Of a stretch of DNA of 64,000 nt, positions 1 to 11,732 are shown in pieces. Source of the stretch: Megamerina dolium (lineage: Eukaryota > Arthropoda > Insecta > Diptera > Megamerinidae); the NCBI GenBank assembly GCA_963854835.1, contig OY978528.1, positions 11,130,242 through 11,194,241 on the forward strand, written 5' to 3'. Position 1 is the first letter of the stretch; each line of letters begins with the position of its first letter. The notes under the pieces were generated by a model. That model had not been told where the DNA came from and made no database searches. It saw nothing but the letters and a program-made list of their open reading frames with translations. Both the position numbers and the translations under genes were made by a program.

Positions 1-237
1 GAGTTATATCTTTTCTTTTCTCCTAAACCAAAAAAAAAACATTTTTGCTTAATTGTTCATTATAAAAATATGTAATAGAAATGCACGAGCATTGTTTGCA
101 ATTATAGTCGTAGATTTGAATAATGGAAACCATACATAATCAATAGTGGTTGAGAAGTCTGTTGAATACGATTTCGGATGATTTTTACGGGCCTATAAAT
201 TAATTTCAGACAATCGATTGTATCTATTTCTGATTCT

Positions 238-470
238 GAAAAGAACTTTGTGACAAAACTAAGTTAAAGTGATGTTACAAGGGTTCTGCCGTTCTGAACT
301 GGCTAATATAAGTAGGTCTCTTTTAATGCTGTCCAAATTTAACACGCACAACAATATTGGAAGAGAAGCTCGGTGATATCACAATCGGTATTTCTGGCCT
401 AAGTGTGTCCTCTCAGAGAGAGAGATAGAGAGAGAGAGAGAGAGTAGCCACAATAACCTAACCTAACCTA
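238..470 (+). mobile_element. 5'-truncated tRNA-type SINE, copy A (CCTAA-tailed type)
   Basis: This matches the body and 3' end of the full-length SINE at 27899-28268. Shared landmarks in order are GTGACAAAACTAAG, GGGTTCTGCCGTTC, TCCAAATTTAACACGC, AAGAGAAGCTCGGTG, AAGTGTGTCCTCTCAGAGAG and a terminal AACCTAACCTAACC. The tRNA-like head is missing. Just before the tail, the short CTCTC/GAGAG hairpin seen in the other copies has grown into a GA-rich run (about 412-445). Target-site duplications were not found, and the 5' edge is approximate. Non-coding retroposon copy. Confidence 0.85.
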
Positions 471-694
471 AGAATTCTGTAAAAAACATGTCATTCAAAA
501 TATTGTGCATCAGAAACTATGACATTTCCCCAAAAACGAATCGAACCAATTTTTAATTCCGGTGACTGAAGTGAAGCATATGAGAATTCTGTAGAAAACA
601 TATAATTCAAAATATTGTCCATCAGAAATTATGACATTTCACCAAAAACGAATCGAGCCAAATTTTGATTCCGGTGACTGAAATGAAGCGTATT
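471..694. repeat. Two-unit 112-bp tandem duplication
   Basis: Positions 471-582 and 583-694 are diverged copies of one 112-bp unit. Both begin AGAATTCTGT and share TTCAAAATATTGT, CATCAGAAA, CCAAAAACGAATCGA and CCGGTGACTGAA. The pair abuts the CCTAA tail of SINE copy A, so the duplication or the SINE arrived next to the other. No coding potential is evident. Confidence 0.85.
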
Positions 695-2900
695 CCATTA
701 TTTCAGCGATTCATAGGGACACATACAGAGTCTATGCTTTAAGTTGTTGAAATTTAGATGAGAAGTAGACCAATTTTCATTGTCAATGTTTCGCTCCTAC
801 AACGCTGTACAACGAAATTTAATTTTTTTCCCAAAATATTTATATTTGTTGTTGTTGTTGTAGTTGTTGTTGCGACACCAAAACCAAATGGAGGAAAACT
901 TGGAAAGTTTACATAAAATTTTTTTAAGAGGGGCTTAAAATTTTCCCAATTCTATACTATTATCAAGGAATGTCCATCACAATTTGCGTTATTAGAGAAT
1001 TAATACTCTTACCTTTGCAATATTCTTCAATAGGGAGAGGCTCGGTAGAGTATCGACTTTGTATGAGGAGTTATATTGCATACAATATGTTAAAGGACTT
1101 CTTTAATGCTTTCTCATAAGACCAGTTCATTTGGAGAGAGTTCAGTTACATTTGGAAAATATCTATGAAATTTCATATTCTTTTTCCAATGAAAATATTC
1201 TATTATGTTGAACTGTATCTTCATGCCTTACTTCAAAATGGGTCCGAATAAAATTAGTATTCCAAAAATAATTTGCAATTACTCTGCAGCAATAAGCTAT
1301 CGCTAAGAGATAGACATATATTTGCATTAAAACCATATAATACAATACTATCTACATATACTCGTATGTACATAGTTAGAGTGAGGTATTTAGTCGTTTT
1401 CAATTTGAAAAATGTCTAAATGACAGCAAAAAAACACAACCATAATAACGATGATGAAAACAATGGCAAAAAAAAAAAAAAAAAAATTGAAAGAGGAAAT
1501 ACATTAATTGTTTTCGAATGTGTTCATATGTGCATTTGTGAATGTATATACAGGTATATAGTACTCATTTACCTACATATACATATACACGTACGTAATT
1601 AAAAATGCAATACAATTCAACGAGCCATATAGTGTATATATACGCGTAAATGCTTTATTTATGTCTGTGACATAAAAGTGATTCTATATGAGTATGAGTA
1701 AACTGATTTGATTGTTGAAAATGTTTGTATTAAAGTAGACAAGTGGTAATTGTATGTTCATGTGAATTATCCTAGCAGGAAATTAGGTAAAATTATCACA
1801 AATTTTACAAATGAAATTGCTTTTGAAGTAACTAAAATTGCGACAATGCTCTGGAAAGTGATGGAGAATTCAGTATCCGAATTTTGATCATATAAATCTA
1901 TTTTGAATATTATATACCGTAAGATTTATATTCAGTGTAATTGAAGAAATCCTCTTCCTTTTGGCTGATTAGGTCATTGTAAATTGTAAATAGCAAAATA
2001 GCAAAATAGCAAAATACAATATTAATTTCTTACGAGATGCTATCTACTTACTATACCCCATATTATCTGTATGAGTAATTAATTAATCAGATGTCTAAAT
2101 AAAAAATTTTATTGAAGCTTCATGCTTCACATCATAATGGAAATTATTAATGAAGATGGATGAAATACAAAATATGCTATTCATTTGAAAATTATATTTA
2201 ACCCCCTGCTTCCATAGAAAAATAAATACATTTATAATACAATATTTTGTTACCAATGCTACCAACATACATACATATATACATCTTCACTCAACACAAT
2301 ATTTTTGTATTAATTAAAAGAACAATCTAAATATAATTGGGTAAAAATATAAATCAATTGAAATTCTCTTTTATGTTTGAGTTTTTGAGAAAAATCAAAT
2401 ATGACTATGAAAGATTACAAAATACCCTTCTTTATAATAACAAAATACCCTTCTTTATAATGGAAGTAGGGTAAGATTTTACCCTTTGCTTTTGCTTGCT
2501 TGCCGTGAAAAAATTATGGATATAATTGTTTATGAAATATTTAAAAATAGAGCATTAAGTGTTAACACATTTTGATACACTCAAAAGGGTGTTTAAACCA
2601 TTTGAAGTGAAATCTCGAGTATTAGATACAAATAATCATTAGAAATTTTCAATCCAATATTCATGTTCATACTGAAATGGAAAACTATACTAATCTCAGA
2701 ACATTTTTTATTACGAAGGAGTTCACTCAAATGGAAAGCATTGATCTTTTGCGCTAATCACAAGACATGAGCAAAATTTTGACTACCTGACACAGCGACA
2801 AATATGAATTTTGGCTAATTTCAAGCATTTATTTCGAAAGAAGCATCAAAAAATTTCTGATTTGGAGAAAATCAATAATTTTGTAGAGCAACCAACCTAA
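695..2900. other. AT-rich stretch with small repeats, no gene seen
   Basis: Nothing here looks like a gene. It holds a TTG run near 848-872, a poly-A run near 1468-1485, three tandem copies of ATAGCAAA near 1990-2016, and a perfect 23-bp tandem duplication at 2417-2439/2440-2462 (unit starts ACAAAATACCCTTC). Open frames are short and of AT-rich chance composition. Confidence 0.6.
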
Positions 2901-3935
2901 AAAATGGACATAAGGAGTAAGAAGGTTTAAAAGAAATGTGAAAGAGGAAAATTTAATGAGGATTGTTTCTACTTTAAACCTTACTAAGGTCGATTCTGGA
3001 AAACTGTTGTGATTTTCAGGTAACTTTTTCTTTCATTTTGTATGGGAGTCCTCTTTAGGGGTGGAGAAATGTAGTAAGAATTATGGAGGAATTATTGATA
3101 ATGTAAAATAACTGGGGGTCGGCATATAGTTAAAACCTCTAGAAGCTATTCATGGGCAGCTATGGGGCTATTTATCGATTTTCATTGTGTCGCCTCTAGT
3201 ATCGTATGATTGATCCCCTTAATTTTTCCTCACCAATAATTAATCTGAATATACGCAACCCTTATTTCCAATGCTTAAAAGGACTTTCATTTAAAATGAA
3301 AGAAAAAAAAAAAACAGATAATCTACAAATATTCTCATAGCTGCACGGAAATCCATATTTAGGGGGGCGACCGATTTTCAATTTAACTTTCCTCCTTAAC
3401 ATTTCCTTTGAACATATTTATCTTTTATCTTCAATCCTTAAAGGAACTCCCATACAAAATGGCCAAAAAGTTACTGAAAATCTACAATAGCTGCCAAGCA
3501 ATTGCTCCGAGTGTGTTGAAATGTATGACGGGCGCCTTTAAGTTTTCGTATACAATAACCTCTCCCAGGCACTTACCTCCTATCTCCGAACTTTATGAGG
3601 GCTCCCATACAAAATGACCAAAAAACACATGAAAATCGAAGAGAACTGTCCAGGAATTGCTTCTAGAGCAGGAAAAGATTTCATCGACTTGCATTAATTT
3701 TATCTCTTGAATATTCTCTCCAAACATACTTACATCCTATCCCTACTTCTCAAAGGAACTTCATAAAAAATTACCGAAAAGAATTTGAAAAACGGTAATA
3801 GCTGCACAGAAATCCTCAATTAGATGGTCAAAGGTATGGACGGACTCCATTATTATTTTTTGTCATCAACATTTCCTCGGAACATGCCGACCGCATATGG
3901 GCTTTTTACAGGGGCTCCTCTACAAAATTGATGCG
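2900..3935. repeat. Tandem array of repeat family R2, with an orientation switch
   Basis: Units carry TTTTGTATGGGAG, AGGATGAAGATAGGGG-like text, GGGGGTCGGTCATAT-like text and AGCAGCTATGGG-like text. From about 2900 to 3185 the units read on the plus strand (TTTTGTATGGGAGTCC near 3037). From about 3185 to 3935 they read on the minus strand (CATACAAAAT at 3451 and 3607; weaker versions near 3288, 3772 and 3920). Spacing is irregular, about 150-165 bp. The frame at 3408-3617 only translates this repeat. Confidence 0.7.
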
Positions 3936-4960
3936 TTAATAATGCTTGTTCAAAATCAAATCAGTAGTAGTCCTTGAAATATGTCAAATTCTATGTATTT
4001 CGATACACCAATCTGTTTTACAATTTGAGTAGTTTTCAAATCCAATCACCAACAGATTGATGGATATTCTGTCAATCGAAATGGAAGAATTGGTTGGGTT
4101 TCAGAGTGAATAAATTTACAAGATAAGGGAACCATTGCCTTACCTCATGTTCTAATTGCTATGATGATGATGATATTGATGATGATGATAATCTTACGAG
4201 ATTTATCAATTATGATAGATCGAATCTTATATAGTCAAGAGGATGATTTCATTGGAGGGTTAAGCTGGAAAAAAGTATATAAAAGTCAAAGTATAGCAAT
4301 TGTGTTTTTACCGATAGATAATATAAGAACACTAATAGTGGCAAAGCAATTACATACATGTCGTTAATAATTACATATAAAATTCCATTTTGTTTGTTTC
4401 ATTTGACGCAACAAGAGTCACTTTATAATTCTCAATGACTTTATGCTTGGATCTGTATAAGAAAATGGCTGCTATAAATACTTGAAGGTGACTTGAGGGA
4501 TGCTGCAAGGTGTTTTGCATATGATAGGTATCAGTAGAATATTGTTGAGGTGACCGCCGATAATCGCCCATGTGATGTGATGATAGTGGCTAGAAAATAT
4601 AAAGTTATTATCAGAAGAGTATGTAAAATTATTTCATCGGCAATTGTGTTCAACAGCTATCGCTTTTTTTAATGGAGATAATTCTTGATTAGTTTGTTAA
4701 AAGAAATTAATAATAATATATTTTGATGGATCCTCAAGCAACTGTAAGAATATCTTTATCAATGTACCAGGTCTGCCAGTATTATTCATACTTGTAGTCG
4801 TTATAGGTCTCGCTTAATAAATACGCCCGATACCTTTTAGAATCACAGGATTGTTACCGCTCGAGGTATATTTATATAAAAGAAGACATAAGCATATACC
4901 TCTGTACAATATATTAAAGAATAAATAAATCACAGTGCCTTTTCCACTTCATTTTATTGT
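3936..4960. other. AT-rich stretch, no gene seen
   Basis: Contains a short ATG/ATT-rich run near 4161-4190 and a TATATAAAAG word near 4873, but no convincing initiator or coding frame follows. Nothing else is supportable. Confidence 0.5.
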
Positions 4961-4962
4961 AG

Positions 4963-5070
4963 AATACAATAAATCAACACGGGCGGCCATCTCGCACACT
5001 GCACTTAGAATGGAATGCATCAACAGAAGCAGCTACAGCTGCAGAAACAACATCAAAAGAAGACAAATAA
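4963..5070 (+). CDS. Candidate terminal exon of an unidentified host gene (weak)
   Basis: A pyrimidine-rich run ending TTTTATTGTAG (to 4962) looks like a fly splice acceptor. It is followed by 36 codons ending in TAA at 5068-5070. The reading in that phase is polar and alanine/threonine/glutamate-rich, containing HGRPSRTLHLEWNAST and ending TTSKEDK. The block is GC-richer than its surroundings. A second frame through the same block is also open (part of a 105-residue frame, 4935-5252) but becomes phenylalanine-rich low complexity. I do not recognise the protein. It could equally be a chance island or a decayed mobile-element piece. Confidence 0.2.
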   Translation, partial: NTINQHGRPSRTLHLEWNASTEAATAAETTSKEDK

Positions 5071-5259
5071 TTTCCTGTCTAATTTTCAGCATGAATTTTC
5101 CACTTTTCATTTTCATTTTGCCATGCTTTGTTGCATCGTCTTCATCGTTTTCATATTTTGCTACTACATACACAACTACATATTTATATTCTGATGCTCT
5201 GACGTATTTTTTTGCGTTTTTTTGCTACTCTACAGTACTCTTCTTCTTTTGATCTTACC

Positions 5260-6930
5260 GGTTTGTTCATTTTATATGGATGTAAGGTATAAAATTCAAA
5301 ATAAGAAAAAAACGCTAACACAAACACATATACTATATTTTACATACTACATATATATTATATAGTACTTGAGCATATTCGCACTTACACGCCTAAGTGT
5401 ATGCAAGCAAAAGTAAAATAATGCTTTTTTTTGGATGTAACATTGTGGAGGAGCAAAGATAGCGAATATTTTAATGTACAACAACAACAACAACAACAAA
5501 CATTGTTAGTTTAGTGATGCAATTTTCGCATAGCGCTTAATAAAGCGCACTACTCCTCATCGAAACGTATATACTCGTACACCGAAGTTCTTCCTTGAGT
5601 GTGTAAACACCTAAACGTATGCTTCTATGTATATGAATATCTCTGTAGAGAACATGTGTATGCACATTTCTATATGAAAATTTGTAATTTTTATTTTTGG
5701 AGAGAAAAATAAAAAAAAAATCCAATAAATAGAACTTATTGTTGCTTGATTATATGTAAAGATGATGATGATGATGAGCATAAGAAAAAGAAAACAAACT
5801 ATCACACATACTTGCACATTCAACTGCAACATCAGTCAATGTCTTTTATGTGGCGCTTCTTAGTTTATATTTTTTATTTTTATTTTTTTATTTTTTTTTT
5901 TTGTTCATAAAAGAATCAATTTACCTTTTTGTTATGCATGAACATGAGCATCAGCTCATGCTTTTACATACGAATATATGCTTGAATGTCATTTTTTTTT
6001 TTGTTTGCTTTTATGAAATTCATCCTCTTCATGTGATTTTGTATTGCATACTTTTTGGCATTTTTTTTTGCCAACAATGCAACTACAAAGCATATGAATA
6101 TTTTTGGGCTCATATGCATAGACATTTTATCAGATAATAACAAAAAAAAAAAAAGGCAAATTGGAAGATAGAAAAATATTAATAAAGTAAAGCTTCTAAT
6201 TTTTGTTTGTATTAGAAATGAGCAGTAGTCACACCTGAAAATATGCCATAAAATATTGGTGTTAATTCTGCTTTTACGGTTTGCCTTTATTTTGCAATAG
6301 AAAACATTCTATTTAACTTAGGAATACTTTGATTTTTAGTAAAATATGGAAGAATTTAGTGAAATATGGAAAAAGTAAGTGTTAGTAATAACTCCCGAAA
6401 ATTGTGAGATCTCTTCTAGAAGATTCTGAGGAAGATTTAACTGTCAGTGAAAGGATCGAAGAACAGAGATAACTGGACAAGCAGCATTACATTCAACCAA
6501 AAATTGATCAAAAGCTACAATAATGAAGATAATTCAATAAGCTAACACATCTTCCTAACAACATCATCAATGGGACCACTATCTTACGTTCTAAGGTGCA
6601 AAATACGAAAAGGAATTAGTTTTTTGTCGTTCCAATATGTTCATCGAAATTATAGGGAAAAAAATCGGAAAAAAATATAAATGGTACAATATAAATAAGA
6701 ATATAGTTTTTAATAGAATCTGTTCTTTTTGCCAAGAAAATGAGATATTGATGGAGAAAATTAATTAATATACAATCAAGTAATGAGCCATTGTGTGATG
6801 GTATAGAAATTGAAATTTGCCTTCATTTTTAAGCGAAAATCAACAAATAATCCTGTAGTTGCACAAGAAGGCGAGAGGGATATATCGTAGATTGTTCTTT
6901 ATTAATTTTATTTCTGTGATACTTTTTCAC
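5260..6930. other. AT-rich stretch with microsatellites, no gene seen
   Basis: Holds (CAA)n at about 5481-5500, (GAT)n at about 5760-5776 and several T-runs between 5870 and 6070. The phenylalanine-rich frames here are translations of T-runs. No gene, RNA or transposon signature was recognised. Confidence 0.55.
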
Positions 6931-7760
6931 TACAAACTGAACTTCTGTTTCGGCCGCTTGTAACGTATGTCTTTTGTTTCCTAGCTGGGATATTACTCAG
7001 TCAGCCACGGTCAAACAAAAGGGCAGCGTGAAAACTCTTGTGTAGGCGTAGGACGGAATTTCGCACGATTGCATATTGGCAATCAATTCACCGACACTAG
7101 AAGAGTGTTCGACTCGGTACTGATGGACAAAACTACTACTTTGTTTTAGTTTTCTTTGTTTTTATTTTCCTTTCTTTCTTTTTACAATTTTCAAGAATAC
7201 AATTTCAAGCTCTTATTCTATACCCTAATGGAATACCTAACCCTAGCTAACCTTACATATATAATGAGGATTTATAGGATTGACCAGTGCCACCTGGTCG
7301 AAACTAACAAATCAGTCGTCTAGTAAATCTGCCTCAGCAGAAGTCTCCAAGTGACTGATAGTTGTGTAGGGTAGTCTGACACTGGGGAGACCTTTTATAG
7401 CAATATATAGGAACAACCAACAGGATGGCGGATGGTTGCTCTTGGTATATGCGGTTGGTCAAAATGACACCGGGTAGAGCTGAGTGTTTGCAGGCGACTA
7501 CTCTAAACGAGCGGTCGAATACTGACAGCCTCTCTTAAAGCAAGAACTACTTATAGCCGCTGAGCGAATTAATGCTAGCACGACTGTAAGAGCACTCATT
7601 GGGGTAGCAAAGCTACTCGAACGGGCCAATTCAAAAATTCAGCAAGATCATGTTAAAGAGTAGGTCGGTTTATGACTTTCTCAATCAAGCGTCGATTGGA
7701 TTTCATGCTTACCGTTGGAAAGTCATGCACCTTTAGTATATATCTATGTATAAAGCATCT
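6930..7760 (+). other. GC-richer block with coding-like fragment, unassigned
   Basis: Two GC-richer patches (about 6945-7125 and 7280-7690) stand out from the AT-rich background. The second contains a frame open from 7526 to a TAG at 7661-7663. It reads through AAERINASTTVRALIGVAKL and LERANSKIQQD, an amphipathic helix-rich composition that could come from a retroelement ORF1/gag or a host exon. It lies just beyond the 3' end of the minus-strand LINE at 8021-9165 and on the opposite strand, so it is not part of that copy. I cannot assign a family. Confidence 0.3.
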
Positions 7761-8020
7761 AGGAATTATGCAACGCTGCATTTTACGTTGAGTGAAAATT
7801 CATTTGATTGTTTTTTCTGCTTCTCTGTCGTCATAGCGACTGACTGAATGAGTATGTTTATATGTGTATACACCTATTGATATTATTATGTGATGACAAT
7901 AAGGAGAAGAAGAAGAAGAAGAATCAAATGAACTTTTCTATTATATTATACACATATTTGGTGTGGTTTGTATATTAAAAAGTTGTAATAGGCTCAGTTG
8001 TTAGCCTGTTTCACCCTTGA

Positions 8021-9165
8021 TTATTATTATTAAGCCTATGAAACACCGCGACTTATAGATCTTTTGTGTAACCTTATTCCCTAACTAGCAGATCTCAAGA
8101 CTATTTATAAATCTTGTCACTTCAGTGGGTTTGATTTTAACTAGGTCCCTGGGAACTATGAATCTGTTGCGTAGGTAGTGTAGTCAGCGTCTAGCCATAG
8201 CTGGGCAATTGCAAAGAACGTGTTCTTCTGTTTCTTGCTCTTCAAGACAAAGTCGACAGAGATCGTTGTTAACCACACCCATTTTCATCATGTGATAGTT
8301 AAGTTTACAATCACCTGTAGAGTTTGATGTCTTTTCTGCTGAGGTTCAAGATAGCATCTACCTTAATGTGTTCAGTGTCAATGAATCTTTTCGACTGCCG
8401 CATGCTTGTTTGGACTCTCCAGTAATCGGTTAGACAACTTCTTTCCTCTTCACATATTAAGTTATTCATGAAGCTACTGTTTACCCCGCAAAAGGGTTCT
8501 GAGCTTATGAAAGGAGTGTCTGCGCCCTTTATGGCCAGTGAATCTGCCATTTCATTTCCTGCATGCCCCTCGTATCCCGGTACCCAAATTAGAGTCACAG
8601 AGTTCCTCTTTGCTAAGGCATTGAGAAGTTTGAAGCATTATCAGACCAATTTAGATTGGAACGAGAAATTCATTAGTGATTTTAGAGCTGCTTGACTGTC
8701 TGAAAGAATGCATATGTTGGTTTCTCGAGCACCGCTCTAAGGCGTGGACCTCCGCCTGAAAAATGAAAGCTATTTTTCCCATTGCAATTGCCTTCCGGAA
8801 ATTTGGCCCTACAATTCCTGCTCCAGCACTACCATCTTCCATTTTAGACCCATCAGTGTAACATAGCTGTGAGCCCAGTTTAAGAAATATTTCGTTGTTT
8901 CTCCACGCTGAGCGATCGTGAATGATCACTTCGAAGAGTTTGGAGAATATAAGTTGTTTATCCATCCTGTCAAAAACCGTGAGGCCCGGTGAATTCCAGA
9001 CTACGTCTAGAATCTTAATGTGCCCTTTTAGGTTGCCTTCTTTCAGGTGAATAGCGTTCGCAAACCTTATGTCTGCACTAACTGCTGTCCTCTTTACCAC
9101 CAGGTGTAGAGCATTAAGACCTGTGATTATTCCTAAAGCTGCACCCTTAGGGTGATTCTACTAAA
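8021..9165 (-). pseudogene. I/LOA-like LINE 3' end: RNase H and C-terminal zinc finger (copy L1)
   Basis: Minus-strand remnant of a non-LTR retrotransposon ORF2. Reading 5' to 3' on that strand: a linker with LKEGNLKGHIKILD, then RNase H with YTDGSK, the FQAEVHAL glutamate motif, ILSDSQAALKSL in a shifted frame, and WVPGYEGHAGNEMADSLA. Next comes NLSRKDIKLY and, after a second frameshift, a zinc-finger tail with NDLCRLCLEEQETEEHVL and CNCPAM. The ORF ends RFINSLEIC with a stop at 8085-8087, followed by a 3' region ending in (TAA)n at 8021-8033, as in I-type elements. It is 5'-truncated near 9165, with frameshifts between motifs, so it cannot move by itself. The closest relatives in this window are at 21150-21720 and 43590-44590. 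Confidence 0.88.
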
Positions 9166-9199
9166 AAATCGATTTTTTTAAATACAAATGATGCTCAAC

Positions 9200-11000
9200 G
9201 CATCTAGGGAGCCCACATTGGGACTGAATATATACACGATTCATATTTATTTTTAAATTTTCTCTATTTCTCAATCCATTAAGAGGGTTCCCTTCCTATA
9301 AATACAGCTAATAGATCTTCAGGATTTTCTGCAAATTTAACATTTGATTTTATTCATTGTCATTCATTTTTATGAAATTACTTGCCATCAAAGATTTATT
9401 ATTTTTTTTCTTCGAAAATTTTTTCACAGTTCTGTTTTATATGAATTCATATTGACAACTCATAAATGTTATGATTATTGAGAATATAAGTTATCAATAC
9501 TTGTACAGTGATTCCATCATTGCATGCATTATACTTGGAATTATAATCATTTTATTTGTATTATAAATACCATCATAACTGATATTCACATTAAAAGAGT
9601 ATATATGCTTGTTATAGGCATCATTTTAGATGAATATGAAGAGACCGCTGTGAAAATGTAAATTCTAGGAAATATATTATGAAAATAAAAAGCAATCATA
9701 GCTTCACATCAATCGAGTGATATGAAATGATGATGAATTATAGTTGGCATGACGTTTAATATCATCTCGTTAAGAATCGCACTTATATACTCATAAGTAT
9801 ATCAGTCATTTCATATATACTCGTACGAACGTATGTACTTTATCTTGTTTATTATCATAAAATGTTCACCATTTCAATATTGCTGCTTATAAATAGAAAT
9901 AGAAAAGCAACGAGAGCAGCAATAGCAGCAGCAGAAGCAGCAGTAAAAGTATTCTACAAATTGAATTTGAATATCATTTTAGCAGAAGTAAACACTATAG
10001 CATTACTATATTGTTGTTTTTGTATATACTCACATTTACTACCTAATACACATATATATATACATACATACATACATACATACTCATTCATTTCCAATGA
10101 CGTTCCAACTTGCTAGAGGTGTCAAGTCTTCCTTCTACATACGTAGATGTAGTATATCTTCAATTTTTATTTTTACTATATGCACTCATAGTTTTTATAT
10201 GAAATATTTTAGATACAGATATATAACAATACATGTGTGTATATGTGTATATGTGTGCAATATATTATACTCATATTTCATCAACAAATATGTCGACAGT
10301 TTCGTTGAACTATGTTGATTGTTTGTTTGAAGAGATGATATGAAAGAATAAAGATAGAAAAAAAAATATATATATAAATAAAATAAAATAAAATAAAATA
10401 AAAACCGAAAAATATGCATTGCATATTTTTGTGCATTCTATATCCCTTTTGAGTTTTCATAACTTTCTATATGAATTGCCATTTTTTGTTTTGTTTTGTT
10501 CTGTTTGCTTGCTTTTTTTGTCATAACTCGTTGTCTGATACAACCATATACCATTTTATTGAAGCTTGAAATGGTTTAAAGTCATAAAAGCAAAAAAAAA
10601 AAAACAAAATAAAATATATATGTATAAACAAGAAATAAACGGAAAAATTCTAAAATTCTTAAATGCAGTATTCATACCATGGCATATCTGTTGTGATCGT
10701 GTGAAACAATTTGACAACAAGTTTTTAGCATCATTTGCATATTTTTAGGTTTATGGTTTATGACAATAAAAATTCTTCTATAAATATTCATTTCACATTC
10801 GTGTACATAAAACTATTGAACGAGATATATGTTTTTCAGTTCCATTAGAAACAGATATTGGAATTAAAGAAAACAATTGCAAATGTAATTTAAACAGCCT
10901 AAAAATAGGCAATGCTTCTTAGCATATCACAGAAATAAAATACAGAATATTTTAAAAATCTGGACCATTCAGATTAATATTAAAGTAAATTAAATGCCAA
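9200..11000. other. AT-rich stretch with microsatellites, no gene seen
   Basis: Contains a degenerate CAG-type run (about 9907-9950), a CATA run (about 10051-10083), an (AAAT)n run near 10376-10402 and poly-A near 10591-10604. The open frames at 9862-10419 follow these runs. No recognisable gene. Confidence 0.55.
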
Positions 11001-11026
11001 ACAAATTCGGAAATAACATTGGAGAC

Positions 11027-11058
11027 ATTGAGCCTGGGAGACAAAACCCAGGCTCAAT
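11027..11058. repeat. Perfect 12-bp hairpin at LINE 3' flank
   Basis: ATTGAGCCTGGG, an 8-base spacer AGACAAAA, then CCCAGGCTCAAT: a perfect 12-bp stem. It lies just beyond the ORF2 stop of the minus-strand LINE at 11113-11545, where LINE 3' untranslated regions often carry a structure read by the reverse transcriptase. Confidence 0.7.
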
Positions 11059-11112
11059 TAGCACAATAAATGCCATTTTGATACACCAGTGGTGTGATCA
11101 CTGATATGTGGT

Positions 11113-11545
11113 TTATTCGAACCACCTTCGTTTGTTAATAAACCTACTAATATTATCTATTTTTATCTTAGTAAGTTCATTGAGCTCGTCCATTACGAAT
11201 ATTCCGAGAATTCTATAACGCAGAGCGCCCAGACTTGGGCACTCGCATAAAAAATGGAAAACCATTTCCCTGGTCCCTTCCTGATCGCATTGTGGGGCCA
11301 ATCCCATCCTTTCGGCGTGGTCTCCCATCCGGTTATTGTTGAAGTTATTCTGAAAATGTCTGTACTTGGCTTCCTTATCAATTCGTCTCTTCTTGACTTA
11401 TAGGATTTTGGCTAAATTTGCTTACATATTTTGCAGGTACCAGTTTTTTCTCAACTGTTCTCTGCCTGGTTCTTAAACTTAAGGTGGAGCTTTCCTTTAA
11501 CGGCGCTGAGGGGTCATCCGACAGCTACCGACTCGGATTCGCTGA
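11113..11545 (-). pseudogene. LINE ORF2 C-terminal fragment (copy L2)
   Basis: Minus-strand remnant of the C-terminal part of a LINE ORF2. A frame with DIFRITSTITGW is followed, after a frameshift near 11330, by GDHAERMGLAPQCD and a degraded zinc-finger segment EMVFHFLCECPSLGALR. The end is ELNELTKIKIDNISRFINKR, with a stop at 11113-11115. The same ending pattern (LxxLTxIxIxNIxxFI) closes the LINE at 39051-39720 and, more loosely, the one at 8021. The finger has lost its first cysteine pair. Upstream sequence to about 11545 fits the RNase H-finger linker but is broken by stops. Confidence 0.75.
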
Positions 11546-11732
11546 GGGATGCCCCCCCCCCATCTTGCCCCCTTCATTTGAGGACCACGTTCAAAATTTG
11601 AAATTTCATTTTCAACATAGTAGTTTTAAATTGCATCGGCTAATGTGGCAGCTATGCATTTTCATAAATAACATATTTTTCTTTTACCTCTTCGCCTATA
11701 CCATCTTTTGTGTCTGTAAACCTGCATTTGCC

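Noticed and set aside
455..470. Telomere-like CCTAA repeats
   Set aside because: They form the tail of SINE copy A (and of LINE L7 at 39051); Diptera lack this simple telomere repeat.
3408..3617. 69-residue plus-strand frame
   Set aside because: It lies across two R2 repeat units on the strand opposite to their orientation.
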